Both the position numbers and the translations under genes were made by a program. A stretch of DNA of 64,000 bases from Rhizopus arrhizus (Eukaryota > Mucoromycota > Mucoromycetes > Mucorales > Rhizopodaceae). The DNA lies in contig JAKZZE010000004.1 of NCBI GenBank assembly GCA_024220505.1, positions 930,001-994,000 of the forward strand, written 5' to 3'. The notes beneath the pieces are model-generated. The model saw nothing but the letters and a program-made list of their open reading frames with translations, was not told where the DNA came from and did no database searches. Every line of letters begins with the position of its first letter. The first letter of the stretch is position 1. This document shows, in pieces, positions 48,987-60,417 of this stretch.

Positions 48987-49756
48987 TATATATTTTTATG
49001 TATACAAATGCACATACAAAACAGAAAAGAAAAAGAAAATTGAAAAAAATAACTTTGTTATAATTTAACCAATAACGCCACTTCCCCTTCACAGCATAAA
49101 TTCGAGTAAAATGAGAATGAACTCAGATACGACTTTGAATCACGGATGATTATGTAGATTGAAATATGTCTTTAAAGCAATCCTCAATATTAAAATCATT
49201 CTTAGTAATAAGATGAATACATTGCAAAGAATGGCTTTCATTTTGACGATAAATAAATTAGGTTTACATAAAGTATACGTTATTAAGAGGAAATTCGTTA
49301 ACTTTAAAGAAATCATTAAAAATGGAAGAAATGAATGAAACTTGCTCCACAAGTACTTTTAAAATGAAAAACTCTTTTACACTGATTTATTAGTAAATGC
49401 AAAGATAAATTGGTTTGCTTTAATTTCTTATAACAACAAAGACAGCCTAAGACATTACCATTTAAACAGATGCTTATAAGCTTTTAATACTAGTATAATA
49501 AGCTTTACATCCAACGAATACTTTGTCAAGTACGACATTGAATAAAATCAACTAGAGATGAAGCAGTAGCGGTAATTCAAATGAATGTGGCTTATTATTT
49601 ACTGGAATTTTATATAATAGAATTTTCCATTGAATTCTTGTCCTCTCCCTCTACTTCCCTTTAAGTAAAAGGTAAATATACATTGGATCATCCATCCATC
49701 GATTTATCTTGTGCATCCATCCATCTAAACAATTATTTATTATTTAGTTATTCGCT
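48987..49756. other. intergenic: promoters of YPI1 and EF-1alpha
   Basis: Divergent promoter region of 770 bp. Upstream of EF-1alpha there is a TATATAATAG-like element near 49612 and a CT-rich block (TCCTCTCCCTCTACTTCCC, about 49640), common in strongly expressed fungal promoters. No gene was recognised. Confidence 0.45.
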
Positions 49757-51133
49757 ATGGGTAAAGATAAGACTAACATCAGTGTTGTTGTCATCGGTCA
49801 CGTCGATTCCGGTAAGTCTACCACTACTGGTCACTTGATTTACAAGTGTGGTGGTATTGACAAGCGTACCATCGAAAAGTTCGAAAAGGAAGCTGCTGAA
49901 CTCGGTAAGGGTTCTTTCAAGTACGCTTGGGTTCTTGACAAGCTTAAGGCTGAACGTGAACGTGGTATCACCATCGATATCGCTCTCTGGAAGTTCGAAA
50001 CCCCCAAGTACCAAATTACCGTTATTGATGCTCCCGGTCACCGTGATTTCATCAAGAACATGATTACCGGTACTTCTCAAGCCGATTGTGCTATTCTTAT
50101 CATTGCTGGTGGTACTGGTGAATTCGAAGCTGGTATCTCCAAGGATGGTCAAACCCGTGAACACGCCCTTTTGGCTTTCACTCTCGGTGTCCGTCAATTG
50201 ATCGTTGCTGTTAACAAGATGGATACCACCAAGTGGTCCGAAGCTCGTTTCAACGAAATTGTCAAGGAAGTTTCTTCCTTCATCAAGAAGATTGGTTACA
50301 ACCCCAAGTCTGTTCCTTTCGTCCCCATCTCTGGTTGGCACGGTGACAACATGTTGGAAGAATCTACCAACATGCCCTGGTACAAGGGATGGAACAAGGA
50401 AACCAAGGCTGGTGCCAAGTCTGGTAAGACCCTCTTGGATGCCATTGACAACATTGACCCTCCTACCCGTCCTGTTGACAAGCCTCTCCGTCTTCCTCTT
50501 CAAGATGTTTACAAGATTGGTGGTATCGGTACTGTCCCCGTCGGTCGTGTCGAAACTGGTGTCATCAAGGCTGGTATGGTTGTCACCTTCGCTCCTGCTG
50601 CTGTCACCACTGAAGTTAAGTCCGTCGAAATGCACCACGAAACCCTCACTGAAGGTCTTCCCGGTGACAACGTCGGTTTCAACGTCAAGAACGTCTCCGT
50701 CAAGGATATCCGTCGTGGTAACGTCTGTTCCGACTCCAAGAACGACCCCGCCAAGGAAGCCGGTTCCTTCACCGCTCAAGTCATTATCTTGAACCACCCT
50801 GGTCAAATTGGTGCTGGTTACGCTCCTGTTTTGGATTGTCACACTGCTCACATTGCCTGTAAGTTCGCTGAATTGATCGAAAAGATTGACAGACGTTCCG
50901 GTAAGTCCTTGGAAGCTACTCCCAAGTTCGTCAAGTCTGGTGACTCTGCCATCGTCAAGATGATTCCCTCCAAGCCCATGTGTGTTGAAGCTTACACTGA
51001 CTACCCTCCTCTCGGTCGTTTCGCTGTTCGTGACATGCGTCAAACCGTTGCTGTTGGTGTCATCAAGTCTGTTGAAAAGGTTGACAAGGCTGGTAAGGTC
51101 ACCAAGGCCGCTGCCAAGGCTGGTAAGAAATAA
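49757..51133 (+). CDS. TEF1: translation elongation factor EF-1alpha
   Basis: GTPase that delivers aminoacyl-tRNA to the ribosome. Single exon of 458 residues starting [20 protein letters not shown] motifs: GHVDSGKST (P-loop), DAPGHRDF and NKMD. Domains II and III are complete, with a Lys-rich C-terminus ([12 protein letters not shown]). Codon choice is extremely biased (GGT, AAG, CTC/CTT, ACC), typical of the most highly expressed genes and quite unlike the surrounding loci. The sequence is Mucoromycota-like to my eye. Confidence 0.99.
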   Translation: MGKDKTNISVVVIGHVDSGKSTTTGHLIYKCGGIDKRTIEKFEKEAAELGKGSFKYAWVLDKLKAERERGITIDIALWKFETPKYQITVIDAPGHRDFIKNMITGTSQADCAILIIAGGTGEFEAGISKDGQTREHALLAFTLGVRQLIVAVNKMDTTKWSEARFNEIVKEVSSFIKKIGYNPKSVPFVPISGWHGDNMLEESTNMPWYKGWNKETKAGAKSGKTLLDAIDNIDPPTRPVDKPLRLPLQDVYKIGGIGTVPVGRVETGVIKAGMVVTFAPAAVTTEVKSVEMHHETLTEGLPGDNVGFNVKNVSVKDIRRGNVCSDSKNDPAKEAGSFTAQVIILNHPGQIGAGYAPVLDCHTAHIACKFAELIEKIDRRSGKSLEATPKFVKSGDSAIVKMIPSKPMCVEAYTDYPPLGRFAVRDMRQTVAVGVIKSVEKVDKAGKVTKAAAKAGKK

Positions 51134-51919
51134 ATTTCTTAACCCGGTATTACTCTGACTGAAAAGTAATAATTACTTTTGTAAAATAAATATAATACAA
51201 ATATACATATTAAATGTGTGCTTATAATTTTAATATTTGGAAAGGATGTATGAATTGTGTCATTTAAGTAATATGAATGTAGTAAAAATATGCTACGAAC
51301 GAAACTATTGAAAATGATTGTAGGGCCTTAAATGAATACTCTAACTACCACTAAGAGAATCGAGCTGAAATTTATTAATGTGTAAAAAAAGTCTCGTACT
51401 TCAAGATATCAAGTAAGATGCCCCCAAAAAAAAAGGGGACAGTAAATTTTGTTTTAGTTGGCACCATCCACAATAGAACAATCAAAAAAATAATGATAAA
51501 GCACTCTTCTATAGAACATACTGTTCAATAGTATGTTTATTGTAATGCCCAGAAAGCCATACTGTAAATGATTTCTCAAAGATGGCTGTTGTGGAATTTT
51601 TATCTACTAAAGTATACATAACACAAGAATGATAGAAAAGAACATAGTTCCTTACTGATATACAAAGAGAAATGTGATAAGACTGAATAACAAGATATTC
51701 ATATTTTATTGTGTTTGAGTTGGTAAATGTGGGACATGATACTACTTGAGGAGGAAAAATAGACTGGGAAAGAAAGACGCGAATCTTCATGTTGTTACTC
51801 AGCTTCTAGGTTTGAAACAAAATTCTTCAGAGGGATAACCAAACATTCAAAGAAAATATTCAAATCACTTATGTACACCAACAAAGAGTATCATACCAAG
51901 CTGGACATTACTCTGAGTA
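51134..51919. other. intergenic, no gene seen
   Basis: 3' flank of EF-1alpha with AT-rich sequence. A minus-strand frame of 93 codons (51790-51509) has no recognisable domain. Confidence 0.4.
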
Positions 51920-52200
51920 TCATATCTATGAATTCAGGGAAAGGATGACAAGTAGTACTTGAATGACAACGCAAGCTGTATAAATGGGTGCATTGTCCAT
52001 CAAAAGGTTAAAATCCTTTCATTTGTGGAAATTTACCAATTTGATTTAATGTCTTGGTTATAAAGCTCATGTGATGGCCGATTACAGTACCAGTTTGCCT
52101 GATTTCTTTAGGTTTAATTGTTTTTCTTTTACAAGAGCCAGCTACTTTAACTTTTTTGAGCTTTTGAGGACTTCTAACAGGGATTTTTAAATTTTCTATG
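51920..52200 (-). pseudogene. Tc1/mariner transposase fragment (relic 3)
   Basis: Reading the minus strand from about 52197 gives IPVRSPQKLKKVKVAG, then TGTVIGHHMSFITKTLNQI and GKFPQMKGF. This matches the inter-motif segment of the Mucorales Tc1 transposases. A frame change then gives LMDNAPIYT, the second catalytic Asp motif, before the similarity is lost. Only the middle third survives. It is too short to appear as a long ORF. Confidence 0.65.
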
Positions 52201-52284
52201 TGTAATGCATTTTTCTAATAAAAAAAAGTAGTGGGAAGTTATATGGGATGCGGTGCTTAAGAGCGTCTGTTGTTAGTACATAAG

Positions 52285-52820
52285 CTAACCCGACGACCAG
52301 TCGGGAAGGGCTCTATAAGGGCAGCCGTTCTGTATGAGGCGTTTTTGGTGAGATTGCAGGAACAGTTTTTGAGAAGCAAGGAAAATGCTGGATGTGCAAA
52401 GGAGGGTTTTATCAAAAACAAAAGCCCAGTGAGAACACCATACAGCAACCAAAGTATAACCAACAATCGCAGCAGGAGAGACGTCAAGGATGGAAGTGGA
52501 AACTGAAGGAAAATACAGTTGAAATAGAGCATAAGCAACCGCAAAAGAAGAGAAGGCATTGGAAGGAAAGAATTTGGCCCAAATGCTTTTCCACGCAAGC
52601 AACTTTGGAGGGCATTTGTATAGGAAATGCACCAGTTTTTTCATTTGATCCGGGCAATTTGGACAAGCAGCAAACGGAAAGAATGCTGGAAGCATTTGGT
52701 GGAGAATAGAGCGTACAAGAATCTTGTTGTGGAGTACCGTTTTCACTCTTAGGTGGCTTCTTTTGGTTTGAAGAGAATAAAATATCCTTTTGCTTTCCTT
52801 TCATTTTCCGATATGTTTTC
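52285..52820 (-). pseudogene. LINE-type reverse transcriptase, C-terminal fragment
   Basis: Minus-strand frame ending at 52285 reads KTVLHNKILVRSILHQML, then CPNCPDQMKKLVHFLYKCP and LLAWKSIWAKFFP. This Cys-Cys...His...Cys pattern (zf-RVT type) closes the ORF2 of many LINE elements. A downstream stretch (VGYTLVAVWCSHWAFVFD) also fits. The similarity begins near 52820 and no polymerase domain precedes it, so this is a 5'-truncated or decayed 3' end, as is common for LINE insertions. Confidence 0.6.
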
Positions 52821-53399
52821 ATGAGTGAAATATATGAATAAAAAAAAGTATCTCCAGAAATTGATTTGAATGTTAAAAAGTACTCTCATCCAATTCATAT
52901 AGATTTATTCAAACACATCTACAACAGAATAATAGCAATGTTCCTACGATGAGCTTACGCCATATAGTAGCTTACAATAGAAGATACTTGTTTTCTAGAT
53001 TCACATAGAATAATAGTTATAGTAGATAGGGCTTGAGAAGCTATTAGCATCTGAATGTATCAAGTTCTTTATATTTTTCATCAAATCCCAATGATAAATA
53101 TGTTAAGAACATACTTGATGAGCATAAAATGCTGGATTGTCATCTTGTAATGTCACTGCATAATGATGATACATTCACTGATCAAAATCTCCATTAAAGG
53201 TCCTTTGCTGAACCCAATAAGACTGTTTTAACCATACCAATTCTCGCAAGGTTTATATTCTAAAAAGGTATGGTGTTATGAAAATATCATAGTATGATTT
53301 TAAAAGCATGTTCACATAGGTGTTTTATTAAAACAGTGGATTATTTGACTAGAGAAGCCATAAAGAACTTGATTACAAGCATCAGCACTTCGACTCGAT
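52821..53399. other. intergenic, no gene seen
   Basis: AT-rich sequence between transposon relics, probably including the 3' end of Tc1 relic 2. Nothing else was recognised. Confidence 0.4.
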
Positions 53400-54500
53400 A
53401 AGTTTTATTCGACGATATTTGAGCTTTCCTTTAACTATAGCCTAAAACTGCTCAATTGGGTTGAGCTCTGGCGAACAAGGAGGTAAGTATATTACTCTAT
53501 AACCTCTACTCTCAATTTTTCTTATTATTGGATGAGACTTATGAATAGTACAGTAATCCATTACAAGATAATCATCCATAAGACTTTCGTCTATGTCCAT
53601 GATATCAAGAAGCTCACTTGTAAATCTTACAAAGTGGGCAGTAGTGGTACATTTTGCTACTGGCCTGTTGTTCTCGATGGCAGTACTTTCCTCCGCACCA
53701 AAGTACTCTATAGTAGGCTCTTCAATAATAATGTCGCCTGCTCTTTGCTCTTTACCTCCTGCAAGCTTTCATTTTTTTTATTTGGCTGTCTTCAATGCAG
53801 CCTCAGCAATAAAAACGCAGTTCTTAGTGTAACCCAGCTCCGAGCTTTTCCACTTCATGAACCACTCGTATCTCGTTTGCAAGCTACTATCAGTGTTTCT
53901 TGTCATAGGACCGAAGGTTGGCTTCTTTATTGAAATGAGCATGTTGTTTCTCAAGTGATGGTTCATTTGAGACCTTGAAGTTTTCAAGTCCTCAAACTTC
54001 GATCTCAAAGAATCAATAATGTCATCAGCACAAGGTTGTGAGTCTTTGTCTACTATTCGTTGAATGTGCTACTCATGCTCAGGAGTCAGTGAGTTGGGTC
54101 GGCCGGGGTTTCTTTGTAACGTTTTGTAAACTACCTTCCCAGTTTCTTGATAGTGTTTCCACCAGCGCATAGCAGTACGAGGATTAATTCCAAGATCCTT
54201 TGCATGCAAAGTCATTTTCCTCTTTCCGTAGAACCCTCGACCATTTGGTTAATAAATATCTCTCTGGTTTGGTCGTTGTGGTCTTTATAGACGCTGCTTT
54301 CTTGACAACTTCTATAGCCTTTTTGTTGAATCTTTTGTAGTAGTTTCTTTCTCTGCTGGTTTGAGACTCAGATAGGACTTTTGGCTCGTTGTGGATTCAA
54401 GTATTACGTTTGGATCACTGATTTCGGTTAATACACCTTCTATCGGATCGAAGACTCTCTCCATCCTTATTGTAGACATTATTGTGTCCGTCTTCATAAA
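53400..54500 (-). pseudogene. Tc1/mariner transposase, decayed (relic 2)
   Basis: From 54498 the minus strand encodes MKTDTIMSTIRMERVFDPI, then after several stops a helix-turn-helix (LHAKDLGINPRTAMRWWKHY), GRPNSLTPEHE, TKNCVFIAEAALKTA, LVMDYCTIHKS and YLPPCSPELNPIEQF. A TAG stop replaces the Trp of IEQFW (about 53449), followed by AIVKGKLKYRR. The first catalytic Asp is missing (FIAEA for FVDEA), and multiple stops and frameshifts break the frame. Sequence divergence from relic 1 shows they are different lineages. Confidence 0.85.
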
Positions 54501-54636
54501 AAAATGTATTTTTTGTCATGTTATTCAATTGTTAGAGCGAAAGGAAAGAAATAAAGCTTTTACATCATAGCCGGCAATAATCCTTCAGTAACGCCAATTT
54601 GACTTAGTCCAAAAAGACAAAGCAAAATCTTCAAAA

Positions 54637-54744
54637 GCGACAATTATTTACTAGCGAACAGCTAAATATTTTTCAGATAGTGCCATTTATTCTTAGGTAA
54701 CCGCCATTTATTTTTTGGAAATCGGCATTTATTTTTTCAAAACA
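54637..54744. repeat. 21-bp periodic tandem repeat beside Tc1 relic 2
   Basis: The core GCCATTTATT occurs at 54682 and 54703, with GGCATTTATT at 54724, exactly 21 bp apart. Weaker copies are at 54661 (GCTAAATATT) and about 54639 (GACAATTATT). They lie just upstream of the transposase remnant, where subterminal transposase-binding repeats would be expected. Confidence 0.65.
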
Positions 54745-55438
54745 AAAATTTACCAGCCGCACTGTATATTAAAAAATACACCCATTTGATCTACTAACAA
54801 GGACTCATGCCACTAAATGCCTTCATATGCATCGACGTCTGCAAATGTCACGATCTATCCCTGACCCTCTGTCATTTCTCTTAAACAAGCTGTCCACTTC
54901 CAGAAAGAAACCAACCGACAAAAACCGCTCAAAGCATATTGCATGGTCTATTCGTTGGCCAATTATCTGTCAAATTTTACATGAACTAGATTATTTGCAT
55001 CACGATCAAATCTCTCCTGATGTTCCCCCTCTTGGTCAAAAATTATTATCTTGATTATTCTCTAGCTCTCAAATGTATTGGCTACATCTTCCTATCATCT
55101 TCCCTTCTTTATCCTTTTTACCTTTTTGGCTATCAAAAAGGTTTTTAGTTTCTCTAACACTTCTTTGAACTGGCCCGGGCAATACAATATGTCAAATATT
55201 ATGTGCTCATTTTGGGTTTTAAAATTTTTACAAATAAAAAATTATTCTTTAATCGTATATTAAAAAATAATCCCATAATGTGTTCAAAATTTACACTCAT
55301 TTAAAATTAATCGCAATTTTGAGGGTTAACACTATCTTTTGTAAATGATGAATTTGAAACGTCTATTTTCTACAATTTACGCGAGTAATTATTGAATATA
55401 ATAGGTGTATAGAATATTAAAACAAGCAAGTGATTTAT
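54745..55438. other. intergenic; short unknown frame
   Basis: A plus-strand frame 54827-55054 (contains SIRWPIICQILHELDYLHH) has protein-like composition and may be a remnant of a mobile-element ORF. No domain was recognised. The rest is AT-rich 3' flank of the septin gene. Confidence 0.3.
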
Positions 55439-56593
55439 TTATAAATCTTTTAAATCCTTTAATATTTTCTGTGAAGATAAGTCCATACTCTTTAACTTTG
55501 TTGCTCTTTTAAATGTTAATTTCTCTGTTCGATATTGCTCATAATATCTCTCTACTGTATCTAATTGCAAGAATCTTCTGTGTGATGATAATAATACTTG
55601 CTTTAGTTGAGTAAAATCTGAATATATTTCGCTCAAACAATCAATTGTTCCCCATCCAAAGTCTCTTCCAAGTGGCACATCTGGTATCTCTAATGGCTTA
55701 CCGGTATCTGGCTCGTCTTCATAGGATATAAATGTAAATGGGATTACTTTAAGATAATCTAATATAATCTGTGTCTCTTGATCTTCTTCGTCATAATTAA
55801 ATTGTGCAATAAACTCTGTAAGATTTTCCGGCTTTTTTATACTATCCTCATCTTCGTCATCATCCTCATCTTCTTCTTCTTCATCTTCTTGAGTTGGTAT
55901 ACCGTAGATGGGTATTTTATTATAAATATCTTGTATAATTCTTGGCTTCAATCGATTCTTTTGTGCCAATGTTAATTGATCTGCTTTTCCAATGACTGGG
56001 ATAACGTTCACTCTATTTGATAATCTCTTCAAAATACGGATATCATATTCATCCAAGCTTGATTTCTTGGGATCCATAAAATAAAGACAACAATGCACTT
56101 GAGTATCCACCGCCTTAGGATTACGCTTCACTTTGCTTTCCTATTTTGTAGTGAGATGGCATGATACGTTTCCCTTGCAATTTTTTTTTTATATATTTAC
56201 CTCAGCCAAAGTCAAATCAAATTGGTGTTCAATATATTTCATAATATCGTGTAGTTGTTTGTCTACCAAGTATTCTGCTTGAAATCCTGGTGTATCAATC
56301 AATGTCAGTAATACACGCTCTCTATCAACTTCAATCTCTCGAGATACTGTATAAGGCTTTAAGGTCCTTTCGATGGGTCCCTCAGGTTCCATGTTCACAA
56401 AGGATGTCTCACTCATGACTGAATCTCTTCTTTTCTTTGTTGGTTCTTGTTCTTGTTCCTTTTGTCTTTCTTGTTCGTCCAACATGAGTGCTTCTATTAA
56501 AGTTCGAATAAAGCTCGTCTTGCCTACCCCTGAAAACCCAACAACCATTACATTAAAATGGGAAACAGCATGCTTTCTAGACCGAGGACCCAT
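55439..56593 (-). CDS. septin-like GTPase
   Basis: Filament-forming GTPase for septum or cortical organisation. Two exons; the intron near 56200-56142 joins LTLAE to ESKVKRNP. G1 is GFSGVGKTSF, G3 DTPGFQAE, G4 GKAD. The septin unique element is visible (FGWGTIDCLSEIYSDFTQLK, then LLSSHRRFLQ and YYEQYR). An acidic insertion (QEDEEEEDEDDDEDEDS) follows IPIYGIP in the GTPase domain, and a second insertion of about 35 residues follows the P-loop helix (KEQEQEPTKKRRDSVMSET). There is no C-terminal coiled coil: the protein ends QKILKDLKDL. About 365 residues. Divergent compared with core Cdc3/10/11/12 septins. Confidence 0.85.
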
Positions 56594-58778
56594 TCTTCTA
56601 TGAAACGTAAAAAAAAGGAGAAAAAGGAAAAGAAAAGAAGAAAAATAAGATTGTGTAATGGTTCTTTATGACAAAATAAATAAACTTGGTCTTTTGTGTA
56701 GCATCAACTATTTTATGTCATATCCCTCGTGTACACTCTGTCTAAGACGGTCAAGTTTTTCTTTTTCCCTACTCTATTGTCACACATATACACGACTACA
56801 ATCAACCCCAAGCAGCTAGCATATCACTGTTCAACAAGTAATATTTGTTCTTATAAAAATAAGCTCCTACTCATTTTATACAAATTATTTTATTCTCTTT
56901 GTTATTAAAAAAATAATTTAGTCTTGTGTTACTAATATTATAACTCTGTTGACTTCATTTATTCACAAAAAAAATAAGATGTGATAAAGATCATCATTTC
57001 TATTAAACAATGAAAAATCACTTATTTTTTATTGTGAAAGAATAAAAAAAAATGCAAAACAATTTACTTTAGTCGCGATTTTTTAATTTATTTAATTTCT
57101 GTGATTGTGCGTTACTTTCTGTGCACTAAAGCCGGACACGGGCTTCTTTAAAAACACTAAAGATAGTAATATGTGAAGACGATTGAGACACTTACGTTAC
57201 CTCAACTTAAGAAATCATGTGTTGCATTCATACAACTACAATTGTATATCGTGACTACATATAACCTCGTAAGATATACTCGGATTTAAATCGTTGCACA
57301 TTTAACATACTGTCACTCAAAAAGTAATGTAGTCACGTATCCATTGACTTACACAGTCCAAATTTGACATAAAGGATCATAAACTAACGCAAGAAATAAG
57401 TTCAGTCATATTGATTTTTTTTATGTCGACGGATGAACTGCTATGAAAACAAACTACTGCCTTACGACAGACAAGAAAATGTTCTTCAAATGTTTGAGGT
57501 TTTGCATTCTAGTAGGCCAGAAAATAAAGCATAGTAATAAAGCAGCAACAATATAGCCAGAATTGAAATGGATGTTATGCAAGCCTTAGAAAAGAATAAA
57601 TTCAACCCATCTAGAAGTTATTACCAATACTTGGAGAGCAATACTGCAGAGCTTGATTGCGGTCTAATGTATTCTAAGCTAGATTTGCATGCAAAAATCC
57701 AACATTTGGTCTAATCTTGTAATTCGTGCAGAGCATTTGGCATATTTCAAAAGCAATAGATCTGATTCAGTGTACTACACGTCTCATAGAAACCTTGATC
57801 TGAATATAAACTTACAAATTTCCACCAACTCAGAATCCAACCCCAGGTATACAGTAAATGTCGAGCTTTTCTTTGCTTTATTACCTCCTTATTATGCTTT
57901 TGATAAAGCACATGAATATAGGCAAATTTTTTGTACTATTCACTTGTTAAAATGAATAGCACGTCATGAAATTTGTTGAACAACCGTAGCAAGTAACAAA
58001 ATTGCATTATAATTCGAAAAACAACTGTAGCACATACATTGTGATTGATTTGTATCTTTATTATGAGAAACTCGGTGTTTGTTAAGTTGAAAATTTCAAC
58101 CTCTCTGCTTTCATTTTTCAAGTTCATGTAATAATATAAACGTAGATAGTATTGTTAAAGAGTTAAATGGTAACGGTATAGGCGCTGATGCTTATCCTTC
58201 AAGTTATGGATAAGAGATGTTTATCAACAGGATTTATGCTGAAACAGAAGGAGCATATCTAAATTCTTGCATTTATATTCGTTAAAGCTTAATTAATAAT
58301 TACTATATGGTTTTCAATCAGCATATATTAATATAAATACAAGTCGGATGCTATGTAAAATGGACATGCCTTCTCATTACCAATATAAGCTACTGTAACG
58401 TCAGATTTATGCTTATTAGAGCAAAATACGAGTAATCAAAGGGCTTTGAGACAGCTATAATAACAGTATTGGTCAATTATAAACATATTTATTTTCAATT
58501 AAAAGTTAACTGTCAATTTTTGAACATTTCATCAGGTAAAGAAATTCGAGCATGAAAATGTAATTTATATAATTTTTTGAATCCTAACCAATTTACACTC
58601 TACAATAGCAAGGCCACAATTTATTACTAAACACTTGGGGTAGGGCATCCGCATCTTCATATAAAAAGGTAACTTGATCGGCTTTAATTTATTTGAATTG
58701 ATAGAAAAAGTGGAGGCAATCGGACAAGAGCCATGCTTTTTTTTTTTTTAAAAAAAAAAAAAGGCTTTGACATAAAAC
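56594..58778. other. intergenic; possible decayed coding stretch
   Basis: 2.2 kb. A plus-strand frame from about 57570 (VMQALEKNKFNPSRSYYQY, then AELDCGLMYSKLDLHAKI), followed in another frame by 57689-57955, has coding-like composition but no recognised domain. The rest is AT-rich. A T13-A13 palindrome at 58737-58762 immediately precedes the next gene's start. Confidence 0.35.
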
Positions 58779-59320
58779 ATGAATCAAGAAATAAATGAGC
58801 AAATAAAAGATACAAGTCAAGTAAAACAAACCAACGAAAATAATGTGGTGAAAATAACGTCTGCTATTACTGCTGAAGTAGATCAGCACAGCAATAATGA
58901 TCTTTCTGGAACTCTTTCACAATTCCAGCAATTAACAGCTCAAGAGACACAAGCATTGATTCAGGTTGCAGCTCAAGCCATGAATGTAAACAGCTGCCAG
59001 CAGCTATTCCCTACACTTCATACTACCAATATGGCATTGGCAGCCTCTATCGTAGCAGCAGCAACAGCAGCTAATTCAACTACAAACGAATCAGAGAAAC
59101 AAAAGGAATTAGTAAACAACATCAGTAGTAATAAGAGGAAAAGAGAGCTGGCTGATCTTAGTCAATTACCTCCAGAAGCATTAAAGCGTGAAATAATGAA
59201 TCAAAAGGTAAATTCAGTACTGCTTTTATTCATTACATTTTTAAATAGATTCACATAGATCAGAGCAGATAATAGAGAACGTAAAAAGCGTTGGAGACAG
59301 CAGAATGAGGAAAGAAGTAC

Positions 59321-59385
<65 letters not shown>

Positions 59386-60317
59386 GGGACAAAAATGATG
59401 ATAAACGTTTTTTGTTAGATAAAGATAACGATTTACGCTGTCGAGTAAACAAGCGAGCACATAAATTATTTGGAAAAGAAGACAACGAACATAAAAGGGC
59501 TTGGATTGAAGAAGAGTTTAAAAGAAGACAACAAAAAAGAAAAGAGAAGGAAAGAAGGAAAGGCATGATTGATAATACCTTAGGAGCTGTCTATGCTCAG
59601 CAAGACACTCTTAATTCACCACACCAACCTTTTTTATCTCCACAACAAGGACAACAGCCTTTACCGGATATAAATTATTTAACTATGCTATGTAACAGCC
59701 TTGGTATTTCTGGTGCTGCTCGCGCATTAATAGGTAATGCTGCGGCCCTTTCTAACCATACCACTACTGCAGTTACTGCTTCGGTCGGATCGAACTTAGA
59801 TTATTCCTCTCCTTCTGAGAATGATGACACACTAAAGCCAGTAACCAAAGAAGAAGAATTAGAAGCCCAAATAAACCATGAATCGTTTGAGAATATAAAC
59901 TCATCCATCACTACTGAGAATATTACCAACTCAGCACAATCTTCGTCACCATCACTAGCAGAAGAAGATACCAAGAGCAGTAAAAGCGATCTTAGTGATA
60001 ATAATGATACAAAGGAAATAGATAAAGATCAAAGCAAAGCAATAGCTTCTTTACAGTTACTTGAATTTTTACAGCATATGCAACAATACCAGCCTCAACA
60101 ACATTCTATATCCAGCAATGAACTGGCTGCTTTACCCACATTCTCTGATTTAGACACTATTCGACCCGAAGAAAAATTAGCAGCGTTATTGGCATCTACG
60201 CTTCAGGTCGCTAATAATAATGTAAAGCAAGAAGGATTACAACGAACGGCAACAGGAGAATTTCCTTTAGATGCTGTTTTAACATTAATGCAATTGAACG
60301 CTGGTTGGAGGCAATGA
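58779..60317 (+). CDS. nuclear protein with DUF3020-like basic motif
   Basis: Three exons (58779-59207, 59259-59316, 59419-60317). The junctions build IRADNRERKKRWRQQNEERN, then KDNDLRCRVNKRAHKLFG, the basic block I associate with DUF3020 (Spp41-like) fungal proteins. It is flanked by a second basic stretch (KRRQQKRKEKERRKG). The N-terminal part is Gln/Ala-rich and the C-terminal part acidic and Ser-rich (SSPSLAEEDTKSSKSDLSDN), suggesting a nuclear regulatory protein. No bZIP leucine repeat follows the basic region. Intron 2 (102 nt) consists largely of a 61-nt poly-T tract. Biochemical function is unknown. Confidence 0.72.
59322..59382 (+). repeat. poly-T tract, 61 nt, inside an intron
   Basis: 61 consecutive T occupy most of intron 2 of the DUF3020-like gene, between the GTACG donor and the TTGTTAG acceptor. 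Confidence 0.95.
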
Positions 60318-60417
60318 TATCAATTAAAAGAATGTGTGCACACTAAAGAGGAAAAAAAAGTAGCATTTTTCCATTCTTTTTTTTCCCCATTCTTTTTTAA
60401 GAAATAAAAACAAAAGT

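Noticed and set aside
49748..51043. 431-codon open frame antisense to EF-1alpha
   Set aside because: It mirrors the extreme codon bias of TEF1 (no TTA/CTA/TCA codons, so no antisense stops). It has a Thr/Asp/Val-rich meaningless composition and no promoter context.
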